The notes: generated by a model from the sequence alone, not told the origin. A DNA stretch of 52,705 nucleotides from an uncultured Faecalibacterium sp. (GCA_934561115.1 CAKTFS010000014.1:1-52705); one strand, 5' to 3'; shown: positions 42,265 through 52,127, counted from the first letter of the stretch. Numbers and translations are program-made.

Positions 42265-44562
42265 ATGGGCATTTGGGAAGATCTGGGCATGGGTGGTTAT
42301 CGGGGGTTTTCGCGTCCGGCGGCGCGGCTGCTGCAGCAGACGTTGCAGCTGGCGGGCAATCTGGGCTGTGAACAGGCCGACACCGGCCATCTTTTGCTGG
42401 CAATGCTGCAGCAGCAGGGCGCTGCGGCGCAGTTCCTGACCCGGAAAAACATCACAGAGCCGGAGGTGCGCCGCAAGCTGGCGCAGCAGCGCAGCGGCCC
42501 GGCACAGCGGTTGACCCGGCAGGCGATGGCACCAGACCTGCGCCGCACCATGGACTACGCGCTCATTGGGGCGCAGAACGCCCACGTCAGCCGGGCAGAG
42601 CCTGAACACCTGCTCTGCGCCATGCTGGAGGATGATGGCTGCGCCGCCGGGCTGCTGCTGGCCGAGATGGGGCTTTCGCTCACCGAGGCGGTGCGGGAGT
42701 GTCGCCAGCTGAGCGGACAGTTCGTGCTGCCCGCCCAGCCCCGGGTATCGGCAAGCATTCCCCGGGGCAGCCGCGCCAGCGATAAATATTGCCGCGACCT
42801 GACCCGCCGCGCCGCCGAAGGGGAGCTGGACCCGGTGTTCTGCCGGGAGGCCGAGCTGGACCGCATGGTGGAGATATTATGCCGCCGCCAGAAAAACGAC
42901 CCCTGCCTGATCGGGGAGCCCGGCGTGGGCAAAACGGCGCTGGCCGAGGGTCTTGCACTGCGCATTGCTGCCGGGCAGGTGCCCAGAGCGCTGCAGGGGC
43001 GGCGGCTGCTGGCGCTGGATATGGCCAGTCTGGTGGCGGGCACCAAGTACCGGGGCGATTTTGAGGAGCGGCTGAAAAACCTGCTGGAGGAGCTGGTGCG
43101 GGACGGCACCGCCATCCTGTTCATCGACGAGTTCCACACCATCGTGGGTGCCGGTGCCGCCGAGGGTGCCATCGACGCCGCCAGCATCCTGAAACCGGTG
43201 CTTGCCCGGGGCGAATTGCAGCTCATCGGCGCCACCACCAATCAGGAATTCCGCACCCACATCCAGAAGGACGCTGCGCTGGAACGCCGCTTTGGCCGGG
43301 TGCAGGTAGAGGAACCCACCCCCGCACAGGCGGTGGAGATCCTTAACGGTCTTGCGCCCCGTTACGAGCGGTACCACAGCGTGCGCCTGCCGCCCCAGAC
43401 CCTGCAGGCGGCGGTGGAGCTTTCGGTGCGGTACCTGCCCGGACGTTGCCTGCCGGATAAGGCCATCGACCTTGTGGACGAAGCCTGTGCGGCGGCGCGC
43501 ATCCTTGCCGAAAAGGAGCAGCGCACCCAGCCGGTGCTCAGCCCGGAGGATATCGCCCGGGTGGTGGCAGCCGCCAGCGGTGTGCCCGCCCAGCGGGTGG
43601 GCGAACAGGAGCGGGAGCGGCTGGACAAGCTGGAAAGCCGCCTGAACGCGGAGATCGTCGGCCAGCAGCGGGCGGTGGCCGCCGTGGCCGGGGCCATCCG
43701 GCGCAGCCGCACCGGTCTGGGCGAGCCGGGGCGTCCCATCGGTGCTATGCTGTTTCTGGGGCCTACCGGCGTGGGCAAGACCGCACTTGCCCGGGCGCTG
43801 GCAGTCAGCTGGTTCGGCAGCGAGAAGGCACTGCTCAAATTTGATATGTCGGAGTATCAGGAGCAGCACACCGCCGCCCGGCTGCTGGGCGCGCCGCCGG
43901 GCTACCTCGGCCATGATGAGGGCGGGCAGCTGACCGAAGCCGTGCGCCGCCGCCCGTACAGCGTGGTGCTGTTTGACGAGATCGAAAAAGCACACCCGGA
44001 TATCCAGAATATCCTGCTGCAGATCCTGGAGGACGGGCAGCTGACCGATGCCATGGGGCGCAAGGCGGATTTCCGCAACACCATCGTGCTGCTCACCTCC
44101 AATCTGGGTGCACGGTTCCTGGCTGGGCAGAATGCGCCGCTGGGCTTTGCCGCCGGGGCAGAAGCCGTGTTTGAAAAGCAGTCCGCGCAGGCCGTGGAGG
44201 AGGCCAAAAAGTGGTTCCGGCCGGAGCTGCTCGGGCGGCTGGACGAGGTGATCGTGTTCCGCCCGCTGGCGGAGGAAAACCTCTGCGCTATTGCAGAAAA
44301 AATGCTCTGCCAGCTGGAACAGCGCGCCGCCCGCAGCGGCTACCGGCTGCGCCACACCCCGCAGGTAGGGGCGGCACTGGCTGCCCGGGCGCAATCGGCC
44401 TACGGTGCGCGGGAGCTACGCCGTCAGGTGGACAGGGCGGTGGAGCAGGCGCTTGCAAACCGCATTGCCGCCGGGACTGCCTGCGTAGGGCAGCACTGGA
44501 CGGCAGACTGCGCCGCCGATGGCAGCATCGTTTTGCGGGAGGATGAAACCGTAACCCTATAA
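42265..44562 (+). CDS. Clp ATPase (ClpA/ClpC-type ClpP unfoldase)
   Basis: A 765-residue class I Clp ATPase. Residues 1-140 contain two Clp-N repeats (TLQLAGNLGCEQADTGHLLLAML; ALIGAQNAHVSRAEPEHLLCAML). AAA-1 has Walker A GEPGVGKT (near 217-224) and FIDEFHTIVGAGAAEG; AAA-2 has GPTGVGKT (near 498-505) and VLFDEIEKAHPDIQN. The loop PLGF (near 625-628) fits the ClpP-docking LGF tripeptide. The region after AAA-1 is short, and the coiled-coil M domain that ClpC and ClpB carry seems to be absent, so the layout is like ClpA. The ATG at 42265 follows AAGGAGCAG. Its function is ATP-driven unfolding for ClpP. Confidence 0.93.
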   Translation: MGIWEDLGMGGYRGFSRPAARLLQQTLQLAGNLGCEQADTGHLLLAMLQQQGAAAQFLTRKNITEPEVRRKLAQQRSGPAQRLTRQAMAPDLRRTMDYALIGAQNAHVSRAEPEHLLCAMLEDDGCAAGLLLAEMGLSLTEAVRECRQLSGQFVLPAQPRVSASIPRGSRASDKYCRDLTRRAAEGELDPVFCREAELDRMVEILCRRQKNDPCLIGEPGVGKTALAEGLALRIAAGQVPRALQGRRLLALDMASLVAGTKYRGDFEERLKNLLEELVRDGTAILFIDEFHTIVGAGAAEGAIDAASILKPVLARGELQLIGATTNQEFRTHIQKDAALERRFGRVQVEEPTPAQAVEILNGLAPRYERYHSVRLPPQTLQAAVELSVRYLPGRCLPDKAIDLVDEACAAARILAEKEQRTQPVLSPEDIARVVAAASGVPAQRVGEQERERLDKLESRLNAEIVGQQRAVAAVAGAIRRSRTGLGEPGRPIGAMLFLGPTGVGKTALARALAVSWFGSEKALLKFDMSEYQEQHTAARLLGAPPGYLGHDEGGQLTEAVRRRPYSVVLFDEIEKAHPDIQNILLQILEDGQLTDAMGRKADFRNTIVLLTSNLGARFLAGQNAPLGFAAGAEAVFEKQSAQAVEEAKKWFRPELLGRLDEVIVFRPLAEENLCAIAEKMLCQLEQRAARSGYRLRHTPQVGAALAARAQSAYGARELRRQVDRAVEQALANRIAAGTACVGQHWTADCAADGSIVLREDETVTL

Positions 44563-44587
44563 GAAAACAGCAAAATACCGTTTTTGC

Positions 44588-44616
44588 TTGCAACCGGCAC
44601 GGTTTTCGACTATTAT
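44588..44616 (+). promoter_or_regulatory. Promoter of the lipid kinase gene
   Basis: TTGCAA (44588-44593), 17 bp, TATTAT (44611-44616). Confidence 0.72.
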
Positions 44617-44650
44617 AGAGGAAATAGAGTTACAACAGGGAGGACCCCCG

Positions 44651-45634
44651 ATGCACACGCTGTTTCTTCTGAACCCCACAGCCGGAAAGGCTGATTGTAC
44701 CCGCACTCTGCCGCAGCAGATCGCGGCCGCTGCTGCCGGTGCCGGGCTTGCCCCGGAGGACTACACCATCCGTGTCACCACCCACGCAGGCCACGCCCGG
44801 GAGCTTTCCCGCGCAGCCGCTGCTGCCGCCCAGAAGGCCGGGGTGGAGCTGCGCATTTTTACCGCCGGCGGCGACGGCACCTTCAACGAGGCGCTCACCG
44901 GTGCCCACGGCTTTGATAAGACCGCCGTGGGCTGCCTGCCCTATGGCAGCGGCAACGACTTTCTGCGCACCTACGGTACAAAGGAAGAATTTCTGGATCT
45001 GGATGCCCAGCTGGCCGGCGGGGCAGTGCCCATCGACCTGATGCGCACCAGTCTGGGGCTTTCGGCTACCATCTGCGCCGCCGGTCTGGATGCACAGGTG
45101 GCCTACGGCATCCCCAAGTTCCGGCGCATCCCGCTGTGCGGCGGCGAGGCGGCCTATGCGCTGTCCATCGCCCAGCAGCTGTGCGGACATATCGGCCGCA
45201 GGGTGGAGTACGTCATTGACGGCGAGGTGCTGACCGTGGACTGCCTGATGTGCGCAGTGTGCAACGGCCGCGCCTACGGCGGCGGCTTCATGGCCGGGCC
45301 GGAAGCACAGCCGGATGACGGCTGGCTGGATGTGTTCATCGTGCGCAAGGTCAGCCGCCGGGTCATTGCAAAGCTGCTGATGCTGTACAAAAACGGCCAG
45401 CACTTTCAAAACGGCCAGCTGACCGAGGCCGCAAAGCCCTACTTTATCTACCGCCGCGCAAAATCGGTCAGCCTGCGGGCAGCAGATGGCCGTGGGCCGA
45501 TCATTGCCACCGTGGACGGCGAGTGCGCCCCCTGCAAGCAGGTGTCGGTGCAGGTGCAGCCGTTGACAGGCCGCGTGCTGCTGCCGCAGCCCGCCTACCA
45601 GCGCTTTATTGCCAAAAAAGCAGGCGTGAAGTAA
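44651..45634 (+). CDS. Diacylglycerol/lipid kinase family protein (DgkB/YegS type)
   Basis: A 327-residue protein of the DAGK catalytic family. It begins with LFLLNPTAGK, has the nucleotide-binding GGDGTFNEAL (residues 73-82) and PYGSGNDFLRTYG near 100, and a C-terminal beta domain with the VDGEC motif. These enzymes phosphorylate diacylglycerol or other lipids; DgkB recycles diacylglycerol from lipoteichoic acid synthesis. The exact substrate is open. I chose ATG 44651 with GGGAGGA upstream. Monocistronic. Confidence 0.92.
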   Translation: MHTLFLLNPTAGKADCTRTLPQQIAAAAAGAGLAPEDYTIRVTTHAGHARELSRAAAAAAQKAGVELRIFTAGGDGTFNEALTGAHGFDKTAVGCLPYGSGNDFLRTYGTKEEFLDLDAQLAGGAVPIDLMRTSLGLSATICAAGLDAQVAYGIPKFRRIPLCGGEAAYALSIAQQLCGHIGRRVEYVIDGEVLTVDCLMCAVCNGRAYGGGFMAGPEAQPDDGWLDVFIVRKVSRRVIAKLLMLYKNGQHFQNGQLTEAAKPYFIYRRAKSVSLRAADGRGPIIATVDGECAPCKQVSVQVQPLTGRVLLPQPAYQRFIAKKAGVK

Positions 45635-45657
45635 AAAATGCACCATCAAAACCAAAC

Positions 45658-45696
45658 AAAGCCGCTGCACAGAACAACGTGCAGCGGCTTTGCGTT
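45658..45696. terminator. Bidirectional terminator, lipid kinase / acyltransferase
   Basis: GCCGCTGCAC (45661-45670) pairs with GTGCAGCGGC (45679-45688), extended by AAA/TTT. T-rich sequence follows on both strands, and two genes converge here. Confidence 0.85.
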
Positions 45697-45700
45697 TTGC

Positions 45701-46786
45701 TTATTGTGCGATAGCTTTGGTGCGATGCTGCCGCACCCGGCGTTCCAGCGCCTTGTAAAAGCTGCTCAGGCAGAGCGTGAGCAAAAGTACGGTCAGGGTC
45801 CAGACCACGGGCTGTACCGTAAGGCTAAGCTTATCCGCGAACCACTCCATATACCGGATCAGTACCTGATGGATCAGAAAACCGTAAGGGGACAGCCCGG
45901 CCAGCCACAAAAAGGGCTTTGCGGAAAGCAGCCGGGAAATGACTCCCTTGCCCATGGCAAGCAGCCAGACCAGCAGCACCGCAGAGGGGGTGAACAGCAC
46001 GTTGTACCGGAAGGCTACCGCGCCCAGAACGCCCACCTGCGTGGCGGCAATAAACAGGCAGCCGCCCGCAAGCAGCACAGCGGCAACCTCCAGCAGGGAG
46101 AAAGCACCACGCGGCAGGCCGCTCTCCTGTTTGCGGCTGCGGTAAAGGCAGCCCATACAGCAGCTGATGGTAAAATCTCCCGCCCGGAACAGCGGGCACA
46201 GATAGGTCAGGTAGAATGCAGCCTTTCCGCTGAGCCCGGCTTTCCAGACCGCAAGGGAGAAAAGGCACTGCACGAAGAAGATCCCGGCGGCAATGCAGCG
46301 CAGCCTGCGGGCATCGGCCTTTTTCAGCACGGCGAGAAGCGGGGGAAAGATGGCATACAGAAAAGCCTGTACCGAAAGATACCACGCCACTCCGTTCAGG
46401 CAGAACCAGAAACGGCTGGAAGGAATCCATGTCTGCAGCAGGAAAATGCTTACCACAAGCTGCGCCGCACAGGAGAGAACCCCGCGGGCAGAGGGCTGCG
46501 CCAGAAGCCCCTTCAGTACAAATAACAGGGCGGCAGCCATCATAATAAGGTGCAGCGGATACAGCCGGCGTATTTTTTGCAGAGAAAAGGCTATGGAAGA
46601 CCGCAGCCCCGGTGCTGTGCGGGGTCGGTCATAATAGTTGCAAACCATCAGAAAACCGGACAGCGCCACAAATACTGAGATCGCCCACGGACCCAGCCAC
46701 GGCGCCCCGCAATGGGAGATGACGATGCACAGAAATGCGACTGCCCGCAGCCCCTGTAAAGATAAGATCAGTTTTTTGTCTGTCAC
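45701..46786 (-). CDS. Membrane acyltransferase 3 family protein
   Basis: A 361-residue integral membrane protein with about ten helices. LILSLQGLRAVAFLCIVISH at the start is the acyltransferase-3 signature with its catalytic His; GPWAISVFVALSGFLMV and the RIRRLYPLH-like KIRRLYPLHL are also typical. The C-terminal LSPYGFLIHQVLIRY is the last family motif. Such proteins O-acetylate surface polysaccharides, peptidoglycan or lipids. I chose GTG 46786 with a GGAGG 4-8 bases upstream; the ATG at 46870 would overlap the promoter. Its terminator is shared with the lipid kinase gene. Target unknown. Confidence 0.88.
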   Translation of the reverse strand: MTDKKLILSLQGLRAVAFLCIVISHCGAPWLGPWAISVFVALSGFLMVCNYYDRPRTAPGLRSSIAFSLQKIRRLYPLHLIMMAAALLFVLKGLLAQPSARGVLSCAAQLVVSIFLLQTWIPSSRFWFCLNGVAWYLSVQAFLYAIFPPLLAVLKKADARRLRCIAAGIFFVQCLFSLAVWKAGLSGKAAFYLTYLCPLFRAGDFTISCCMGCLYRSRKQESGLPRGAFSLLEVAAVLLAGGCLFIAATQVGVLGAVAFRYNVLFTPSAVLLVWLLAMGKGVISRLLSAKPFLWLAGLSPYGFLIHQVLIRYMEWFADKLSLTVQPVVWTLTVLLLTLCLSSFYKALERRVRQHRTKAIAQ

Positions 46787-46841
46787 AGTATCCTCCGTTC
46801 TGCCGCAAAGCGCGGCAGCTGTGTTTTTGTAATGCGTTATA

Positions 46842-46870
46842 AGTATAAAAAGGACGGCGCGTCCTGTCAA
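46842..46870 (-). promoter_or_regulatory. Promoter of the acyltransferase gene
   Basis: Minus-strand TTGACA (46870-46865), 17 bp, TATACT (46847-46842), a near-consensus promoter. The short leader has a hairpin (46800-46806 with 46812-46818) next to the RBS. It is divergent from groES; the 303-bp gap holds no gene. Confidence 0.85.
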
Positions 46871-46949
46871 GAACTCACCGCTTTTTTACGTGGCAAGGTG
46901 CGATTTTTGGGCGTCATAAATTCTTAACAAAGAAAAATTGCAAAACCCC

Positions 46950-46978
46950 TTGATTTTTCAGGGCAAGATGAGTACAAT
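46950..46978 (+). promoter_or_regulatory. Promoter of groES-groEL
   Basis: TTGATT (46950-46955), 17 bp, TACAAT (46973-46978), directly upstream of CIRCE. Confidence 0.85.
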
Positions 46979-46982
46979 ACAC

Positions 46983-47009
46983 TTAGCACTCGGAGAAAAG
47001 GAGTGCTAA
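46983..47009 (+). promoter_or_regulatory. CIRCE element (HrcA operator)
   Basis: TTAGCACTC (46983-46991), nine bases, GAGTGCTAA (47001-47009): a perfect match to the 9-9-9 consensus. It covers the transcription start, so HrcA would repress until heat shock titrates it. Confidence 0.98.
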
Positions 47010-47089
47010 ACCACTGCGGAGCATACACGAAGCCCCCGCAGGACGTAACAAAGTTTCAAATAAATTCAATATAATGGAGGGCAAGAATT

Positions 47090-47377
47090 ATGAAGATCAT
47101 TCCTCTTGCAGACCGTGTTGTCATTAAGACTGTTGAAGTTGAGGAGACCACCAAGGGCGGCCTGATCCTGACCGGCAGCGCAAAAGAGAAGCCGCAGGTC
47201 GCACAGGTCATTGCAGTTGGCCCCGGCGGTGTCGTGGACGGCAAGGAAGTCAAGATGACCGTCAAGGTCGGCGACAAGGTCCTCACCAGCAAGTACTCCG
47301 GCACCGAGGTCAAGGTGGACGGCGAAGAGTGCACCATCGTGCGCCAGAGCGACATTCTGGCTGTTGTGGAAGACTGA
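47090..47377 (+). CDS. groES: Co-chaperonin GroES
   Basis: A 95-residue GroES. MKIIPLADRVVIKTVEVEETTKGGLILTGSAKEKPQ holds the conserved core and the mobile loop that docks on GroEL; VGDKVLTSKYSGTEVKVDGEE follows. The RBS is GGAGGG. It forms the heptameric lid of GroEL and is cotranscribed with groEL after 52 bp, under HrcA. Confidence 0.98.
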   Translation: MKIIPLADRVVIKTVEVEETTKGGLILTGSAKEKPQVAQVIAVGPGGVVDGKEVKMTVKVGDKVLTSKYSGTEVKVDGEECTIVRQSDILAVVED

Positions 47378-47402
47378 AACTGAATTTTCCCTTTTCAATT
47401 GA

Positions 47403-49064
<1,662 letters not shown>

Positions 49065-49090
49065 TAACTGCCCAAAAACCGCATGAATCC

Positions 49091-49145
49091 TTGATTTTTG
49101 GAGCGCGCAAAAGCGGACTTACGCCAAACTTACGCCAAAAATCAA
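49091..49145. repeat. Inverted repeat and tandem CTTACGCCAAA repeat after groEL
   Basis: TTGATTTTTGG (49091-49101) is inverted as CCAAAAATCAA (49135-49145). Between them are two tandem perfect copies of CTTACGCCAAA (49118-49128, 49129-49139). It lies just before the composition change to the accessory segment; a recombination or attachment remnant is possible but no integrase is seen. Confidence 0.5.
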
Positions 49146-49165
49146 AGCGCACTATAGGGTAACAG

Positions 49166-49203
49166 AATCGGCACCCGCTGGAAAAGCGGGTGCCGATTTT
49201 TTT
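49166..49203 (+). terminator. Terminator of groESL
   Basis: A 14-bp stem AATCGGCACCCGCT / AGCGGGTGCCGATT with a GGAAA loop, followed by seven T. Confidence 0.93.
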
Positions 49204-49276
49204 GTCTAGGGGATTTGAAGACTCATGAAACCCACTGATGGATTCTGCGAGCGGCAGACTGTCAGCGGCTTTATTG

Positions 49277-49305
49277 TTGACGAAAAACAAAGGTAGGGAT
49301 ACAAT
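49277..49305 (+). promoter_or_regulatory. Promoter of the small ORF and perhaps abiG
   Basis: TTGACG (49277-49282), 17 bp, TACAAT (49300-49305), in the 280-bp stretch between groEL and the small ORF. Confidence 0.75.
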
Positions 49306-49344
49306 AATAAAAAAGAATGTAAAACCGGAAGGGAGCGTGCCGCC

Positions 49345-49467
49345 ATGGAAAATCAAAGGGACTTCTGCAACGAATGCGGCGGCGAAATGGGGATTCCCGG
49401 TCTGATGGACTATAACATAAAGGAGATTGACGAGCAGTATCGTAGCTTTCGAGCACTGGATGGATAG
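49345..49467 (+). CDS. Candidate 40-residue Cys-containing small protein
   Basis: A 40-codon frame starting MENQRDFCNECGGEMG and ending FRALDG. It has a good RBS (GGAAGGGAG) 10-18 bases before the ATG and a near-consensus promoter 40 bp upstream. The CxxCGG knuckle is like half a zinc ribbon. It may be a real small protein, for example a regulator of the abiG genes 68 bp downstream, or the truncated start of a larger zinc-ribbon gene. No homologue comes to mind. Confidence 0.45.
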   Translation: MENQRDFCNECGGEMGIPGLMDYNIKEIDEQYRSFRALDG

Positions 49468-49535
49468 TGGGAGTATATCGAATCGATGATATAAAGTGAT
49501 AGATACTAGGAAAGTGGCAGCAAAGGACAACTATA

Positions 49536-50363
49536 ATGAAGGATACGCTTAACTTAGGCAAAATTAACCCGAATGAGCAAAGAAACAAAGTCCCAAAACA
49601 TATTCCATCTAAGGTTCATCCAGATACATTGTTTACTTTTATGACAGATTTCGGATTTCTTTTGGGATGCTTAGAACATAAAATGCTTTCTCCACGGTAT
49701 TGTGAAGAAGATGTACGATACTTAAATCTTAGAAGAGTAAAATCTTTAGCCTATCCAATGAAATGTTTTTGTGATATCAGTCTAAAAAAGCTAAAAGTTC
49801 ACATGGACTGGTATGGTGACTATGGAATTGCGTTTGAGAAAGAATGGGGAATGCGGCATAATATCCAGCCAGTGCACTATTTAAATGAAGAATCTGATTT
49901 AAGAAAGGATATTACAGAAGTATTAAAAGCTGCCCTGAATGAGGAAAAGGCCGGTTCTAAAACCCATGAAATGCTTAAAAACTATTTGTTGCATGAGTTA
50001 ATGTATTATAAACCATATCAAGGAAAAATGAAAAACAGAAAAACCAAGAAAATAGCGGTCAAATGCCTTATGGATGAATGCGAATGGAGGTATATTCCAG
50101 ATGTAGCTACCCTTGAGCTTGAACAAGTGATAGTAAATCCCGGCGTGGAAAATGTAGGATATGTTCAATTGGCCAGCAACTCGATGAATTTTAGAGAAGA
50201 AGTTTCCCTGCATTTTGAGTATTCGGATATAAAGCACATCGTTCTTCAGACAAAAGAAGAATATCAGGAATTGAGCAGGGCTATCGATTCGTGGAAATTT
50301 GAAGACAAATCCGAAATTTTATCAAAAGTGATTATTTGGCCGGATAAGCAGGAGGATTTCTGA
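49536..50363 (+). CDS. abiGi: AbiGi-family abortive infection protein (antitoxin-type)
   Basis: A 275-residue protein. Residues 25-125 fit the AbiGi family: VHPDTLFTFMTDFGFLLGCL, SPRYCEEDV, PMKCFCDISLKKLKVHMDWYG, then YGIAFEKEWG and QPVHYL. AbiGi and AbiGii of Lactococcus form a two-gene abortive infection system, and AbiGi is described as the antitoxin of a type IV-like pair. The gene is AT-rich, unlike the GC-rich neighbourhood, which points to transfer. RBS AAAGGA. Its TGA shares the A with the ATG of the next gene, so they are coupled. Confidence 0.8.
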   Translation: MKDTLNLGKINPNEQRNKVPKHIPSKVHPDTLFTFMTDFGFLLGCLEHKMLSPRYCEEDVRYLNLRRVKSLAYPMKCFCDISLKKLKVHMDWYGDYGIAFEKEWGMRHNIQPVHYLNEESDLRKDITEVLKAALNEEKAGSKTHEMLKNYLLHELMYYKPYQGKMKNRKTKKIAVKCLMDECEWRYIPDVATLELEQVIVNPGVENVGYVQLASNSMNFREEVSLHFEYSDIKHIVLQTKEEYQELSRAIDSWKFEDKSEILSKVIIWPDKQEDF

Positions 50364-51601
50364 TGATTCCAAATTTTAATAAAGCTTTTAAAAGCACTCC
50401 CACGGCAGAAAAAACAATACCCAAGGCTGTGATGGAATATTTGAATTCAACTGCTCCGACAGGAACAAGATATATTCAAGACAAAGATGGAGGCATAACG
50501 CTAATAGCAGATGGAAAGCCATTTACCATCAGTGGATTTACACTTGAAATCCCCAAATCAATAAAAAAACAGGTTGAAAGTTTTAGCAAAGATGAGTTTA
50601 ATCAATTTGTTTATAATGCGCAGATGGAGTTAAAAGTCAACCTAAATAAAGATGGGTATATTATTATTAATGGTGAAGAACTGCCAGTAGAAGCCTTGCA
50701 CCGCAATATATATAATCCAATAAAGCAAAAGAATATGCAATTTTTCTTGATGCCAGAGCCGTTTCCGGAAGTGCCCGATATCAAAATTGCATCGGATAAA
50801 TACACTCGCATATTGAAAATGAAACGATATCCTTATGCAAGTTTAACCGAGAAACATTTTGAAAGTGAAGATGGAAAGTCTCTGAAATTAAAATTAACTA
50901 TGGATGACAAAAAAGAAAGTAGTCACATTCAGCTAACGTACAATTTGAATTGTGCAAAATCTGTTCAGGAAATCGTAGAAAGCGTGGAAATTTTTAATGC
51001 CTTTATAGATGGAAAAGGATATTTGATGGGTGAAAAAATACCATCGAATATGGTGCCCGATGAACCGAAAGACAAATTCGATAAAAAAACTTTGGAATTT
51101 TGGGAAAAGGTGCTAAAAGTAGAAACTGCATTAGGACTTACATTTAAGCCAACGAAAGATGTTCCCAAAATGGAAACAATATATAATATTGAAAAACTAT
51201 ACCAAACAATTATATTGAAAAAACCTATACGTGAAGAGCATAAAATAACCTCACTATCATCTGAATGGAATGCTGAGAGCATGGATCGAATAAAAAATGC
51301 AATCGGAAAACCAATGTATTTTCAGTATACAGGAGATCTGAAATTTAATATTATGGAACAAGAATTTGAGTGTCCCTCTATTTTTGGAATGTTTAATTGC
51401 AAGTTGGCGGATGTAAAGGTTGAAAATGGAGAAGCTACATTGTTTTTTGATGATGAGTCGAATGATAAGAAAGGGTATACATCGGTGCTATCATTCGCAA
51501 CGGAGGCGGAGTTGGATGCGTATGGACATGCAGAAGAAAACAGTCATGCAGACGATTTGAAAAATGCACAGACAATTCAGGCTATTTTGAGCAAAAATTG
51601 A
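50363..51601 (+). CDS. abiGii: AbiGii-family abortive infection protein (toxin-type)
   Basis: A 412-residue protein beginning MIPNFNKAFKSTPTAEKTIPKAVMEYLN and TGTRYIQDKDGGITL, which I recognise as the AbiGii toxin family. No enzyme motif is obvious. The partner position directly after AbiGi, with TGATG overlap and its own AGGAGG, supports the pair. Codons are AT-rich (many AAA, ATA, GAA). In Lactococcus AbiG stops phage multiplication, apparently by acting on phage transcription; the mechanism is not established. Recognition is from memory of the family, less certain than for AbiGi. Confidence 0.72.
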   Translation: MIPNFNKAFKSTPTAEKTIPKAVMEYLNSTAPTGTRYIQDKDGGITLIADGKPFTISGFTLEIPKSIKKQVESFSKDEFNQFVYNAQMELKVNLNKDGYIIINGEELPVEALHRNIYNPIKQKNMQFFLMPEPFPEVPDIKIASDKYTRILKMKRYPYASLTEKHFESEDGKSLKLKLTMDDKKESSHIQLTYNLNCAKSVQEIVESVEIFNAFIDGKGYLMGEKIPSNMVPDEPKDKFDKKTLEFWEKVLKVETALGLTFKPTKDVPKMETIYNIEKLYQTIILKKPIREEHKITSLSSEWNAESMDRIKNAIGKPMYFQYTGDLKFNIMEQEFECPSIFGMFNCKLADVKVENGEATLFFDDESNDKKGYTSVLSFATEAELDAYGHAEENSHADDLKNAQTIQAILSKN

Positions 51602-51612
51602 GATTGGCATAA

Positions 51613-51660
51613 AAACAGCCGCCCAGCGACCTTACGGTCTCGCTGGGCGGCTTATTTTTT
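51613..51660. terminator. Bidirectional terminator, abiGii / XRE regulator
   Basis: A 12-bp stem GCCGCCCAGCGA (51618-51629) with TCGCTGGGCGGC (51640-51651). T-rich on the right, and A-rich on the left, which gives T on the minus strand. The T run overlaps the last codons of the regulator. Confidence 0.88.
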
Positions 51661-51954
51661 GCGTTTCCACAACAAATATTCTTCGTAGCGGTGCATCTCG
51701 TTCTGTTCTTCTTCGGTCAGGCGCTGGCGCTGTTTGCGGGCCTCGTCTGAGGGGTCGATGTCGGTCAGGCCCAGCAGGTAGTCGGCGGAGGTGCCGTAGA
51801 GCTTGCAGATGGCAAGCAGCACATTGCTGAAGGGATAGCTCTTTCCCTGTTCCCACGCACGGATAGACCAAACGGAGATACCAAGCTTGTCCGCAAGGGT
51901 CTGCTGTGTGTCATCATTCAGTTTGCGGAGTTCTGCCAATCGTTCCCCAAGCAT
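51652..51954 (-). CDS. XRE-family transcriptional regulator
   Basis: A 100-residue protein with one Cro/C1-type helix-turn-helix: MLGERLAELRKLNDDTQQTLADKLGISVWSIRAWEQGKSYP, then LLAICKLYGTSADYLLGLTD. The C-terminal 30 residues are charged and helical (EEEQNEMHRYEEYLLWKRKK). I start at ATG 51954 with AAAGGTGG upstream; a longer frame to 52038 covers the operator repeats. It is divergent from the methyltransferase gene, across a region full of repeats, so it may control it in the way of a C-protein, or itself. Confidence 0.88.
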   Translation of the reverse strand: MLGERLAELRKLNDDTQQTLADKLGISVWSIRAWEQGKSYPFSNVLLAICKLYGTSADYLLGLTDIDPSDEARKQRQRLTEEEQNEMHRYEEYLLWKRKK

Positions 51955-51975
51955 AGCTTGACCACCTTTCCTTAC

Positions 51976-52077
51976 TACTAGTATATGAATCACTCCTACT
52001 TTTGACGAAAAGTGGCTGTACAATACTAGACAAGGCAAAAAGTAGCTGTATAATACTAGTATAAGGCGAAACTAGTA
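51976..52077. promoter_or_regulatory. Repeat-dense operator region between XRE and methyltransferase genes
   Basis: Two 22-bp direct repeats, 52008-52029 and 52038-52059, of the form AAAAGTRGCTGTAYAATACT plus AG, differ at two bases and are 30 bp apart start to start, about three helical turns. ACTAGT-centred palindromes occur at 51976-51983 (TACTAGTA), 52053-52062 (ATACTAGTAT) and 52070-52077 (AACTAGTA). Likely regulator sites. Confidence 0.7.
52027..52054 (+). promoter_or_regulatory. Promoter of the methyltransferase gene
   Basis: TAGACA (52027-52032), 16 bp, TATAAT (52049-52054). The -10 lies inside the second 22-bp repeat, so binding there would block it. Confidence 0.7.
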
Positions 52078-52127
52078 CAAAAATACTACTTCCGCCGCAA
52101 CGCTAAGGCAAAGCGAGGAATACCCCG

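Noticed and set aside
46787..46870. An upstream ATG for the acyltransferase.
   Set aside because: It would place the start on the consensus promoter; the GTG at 46786 has a proper GGAGG.
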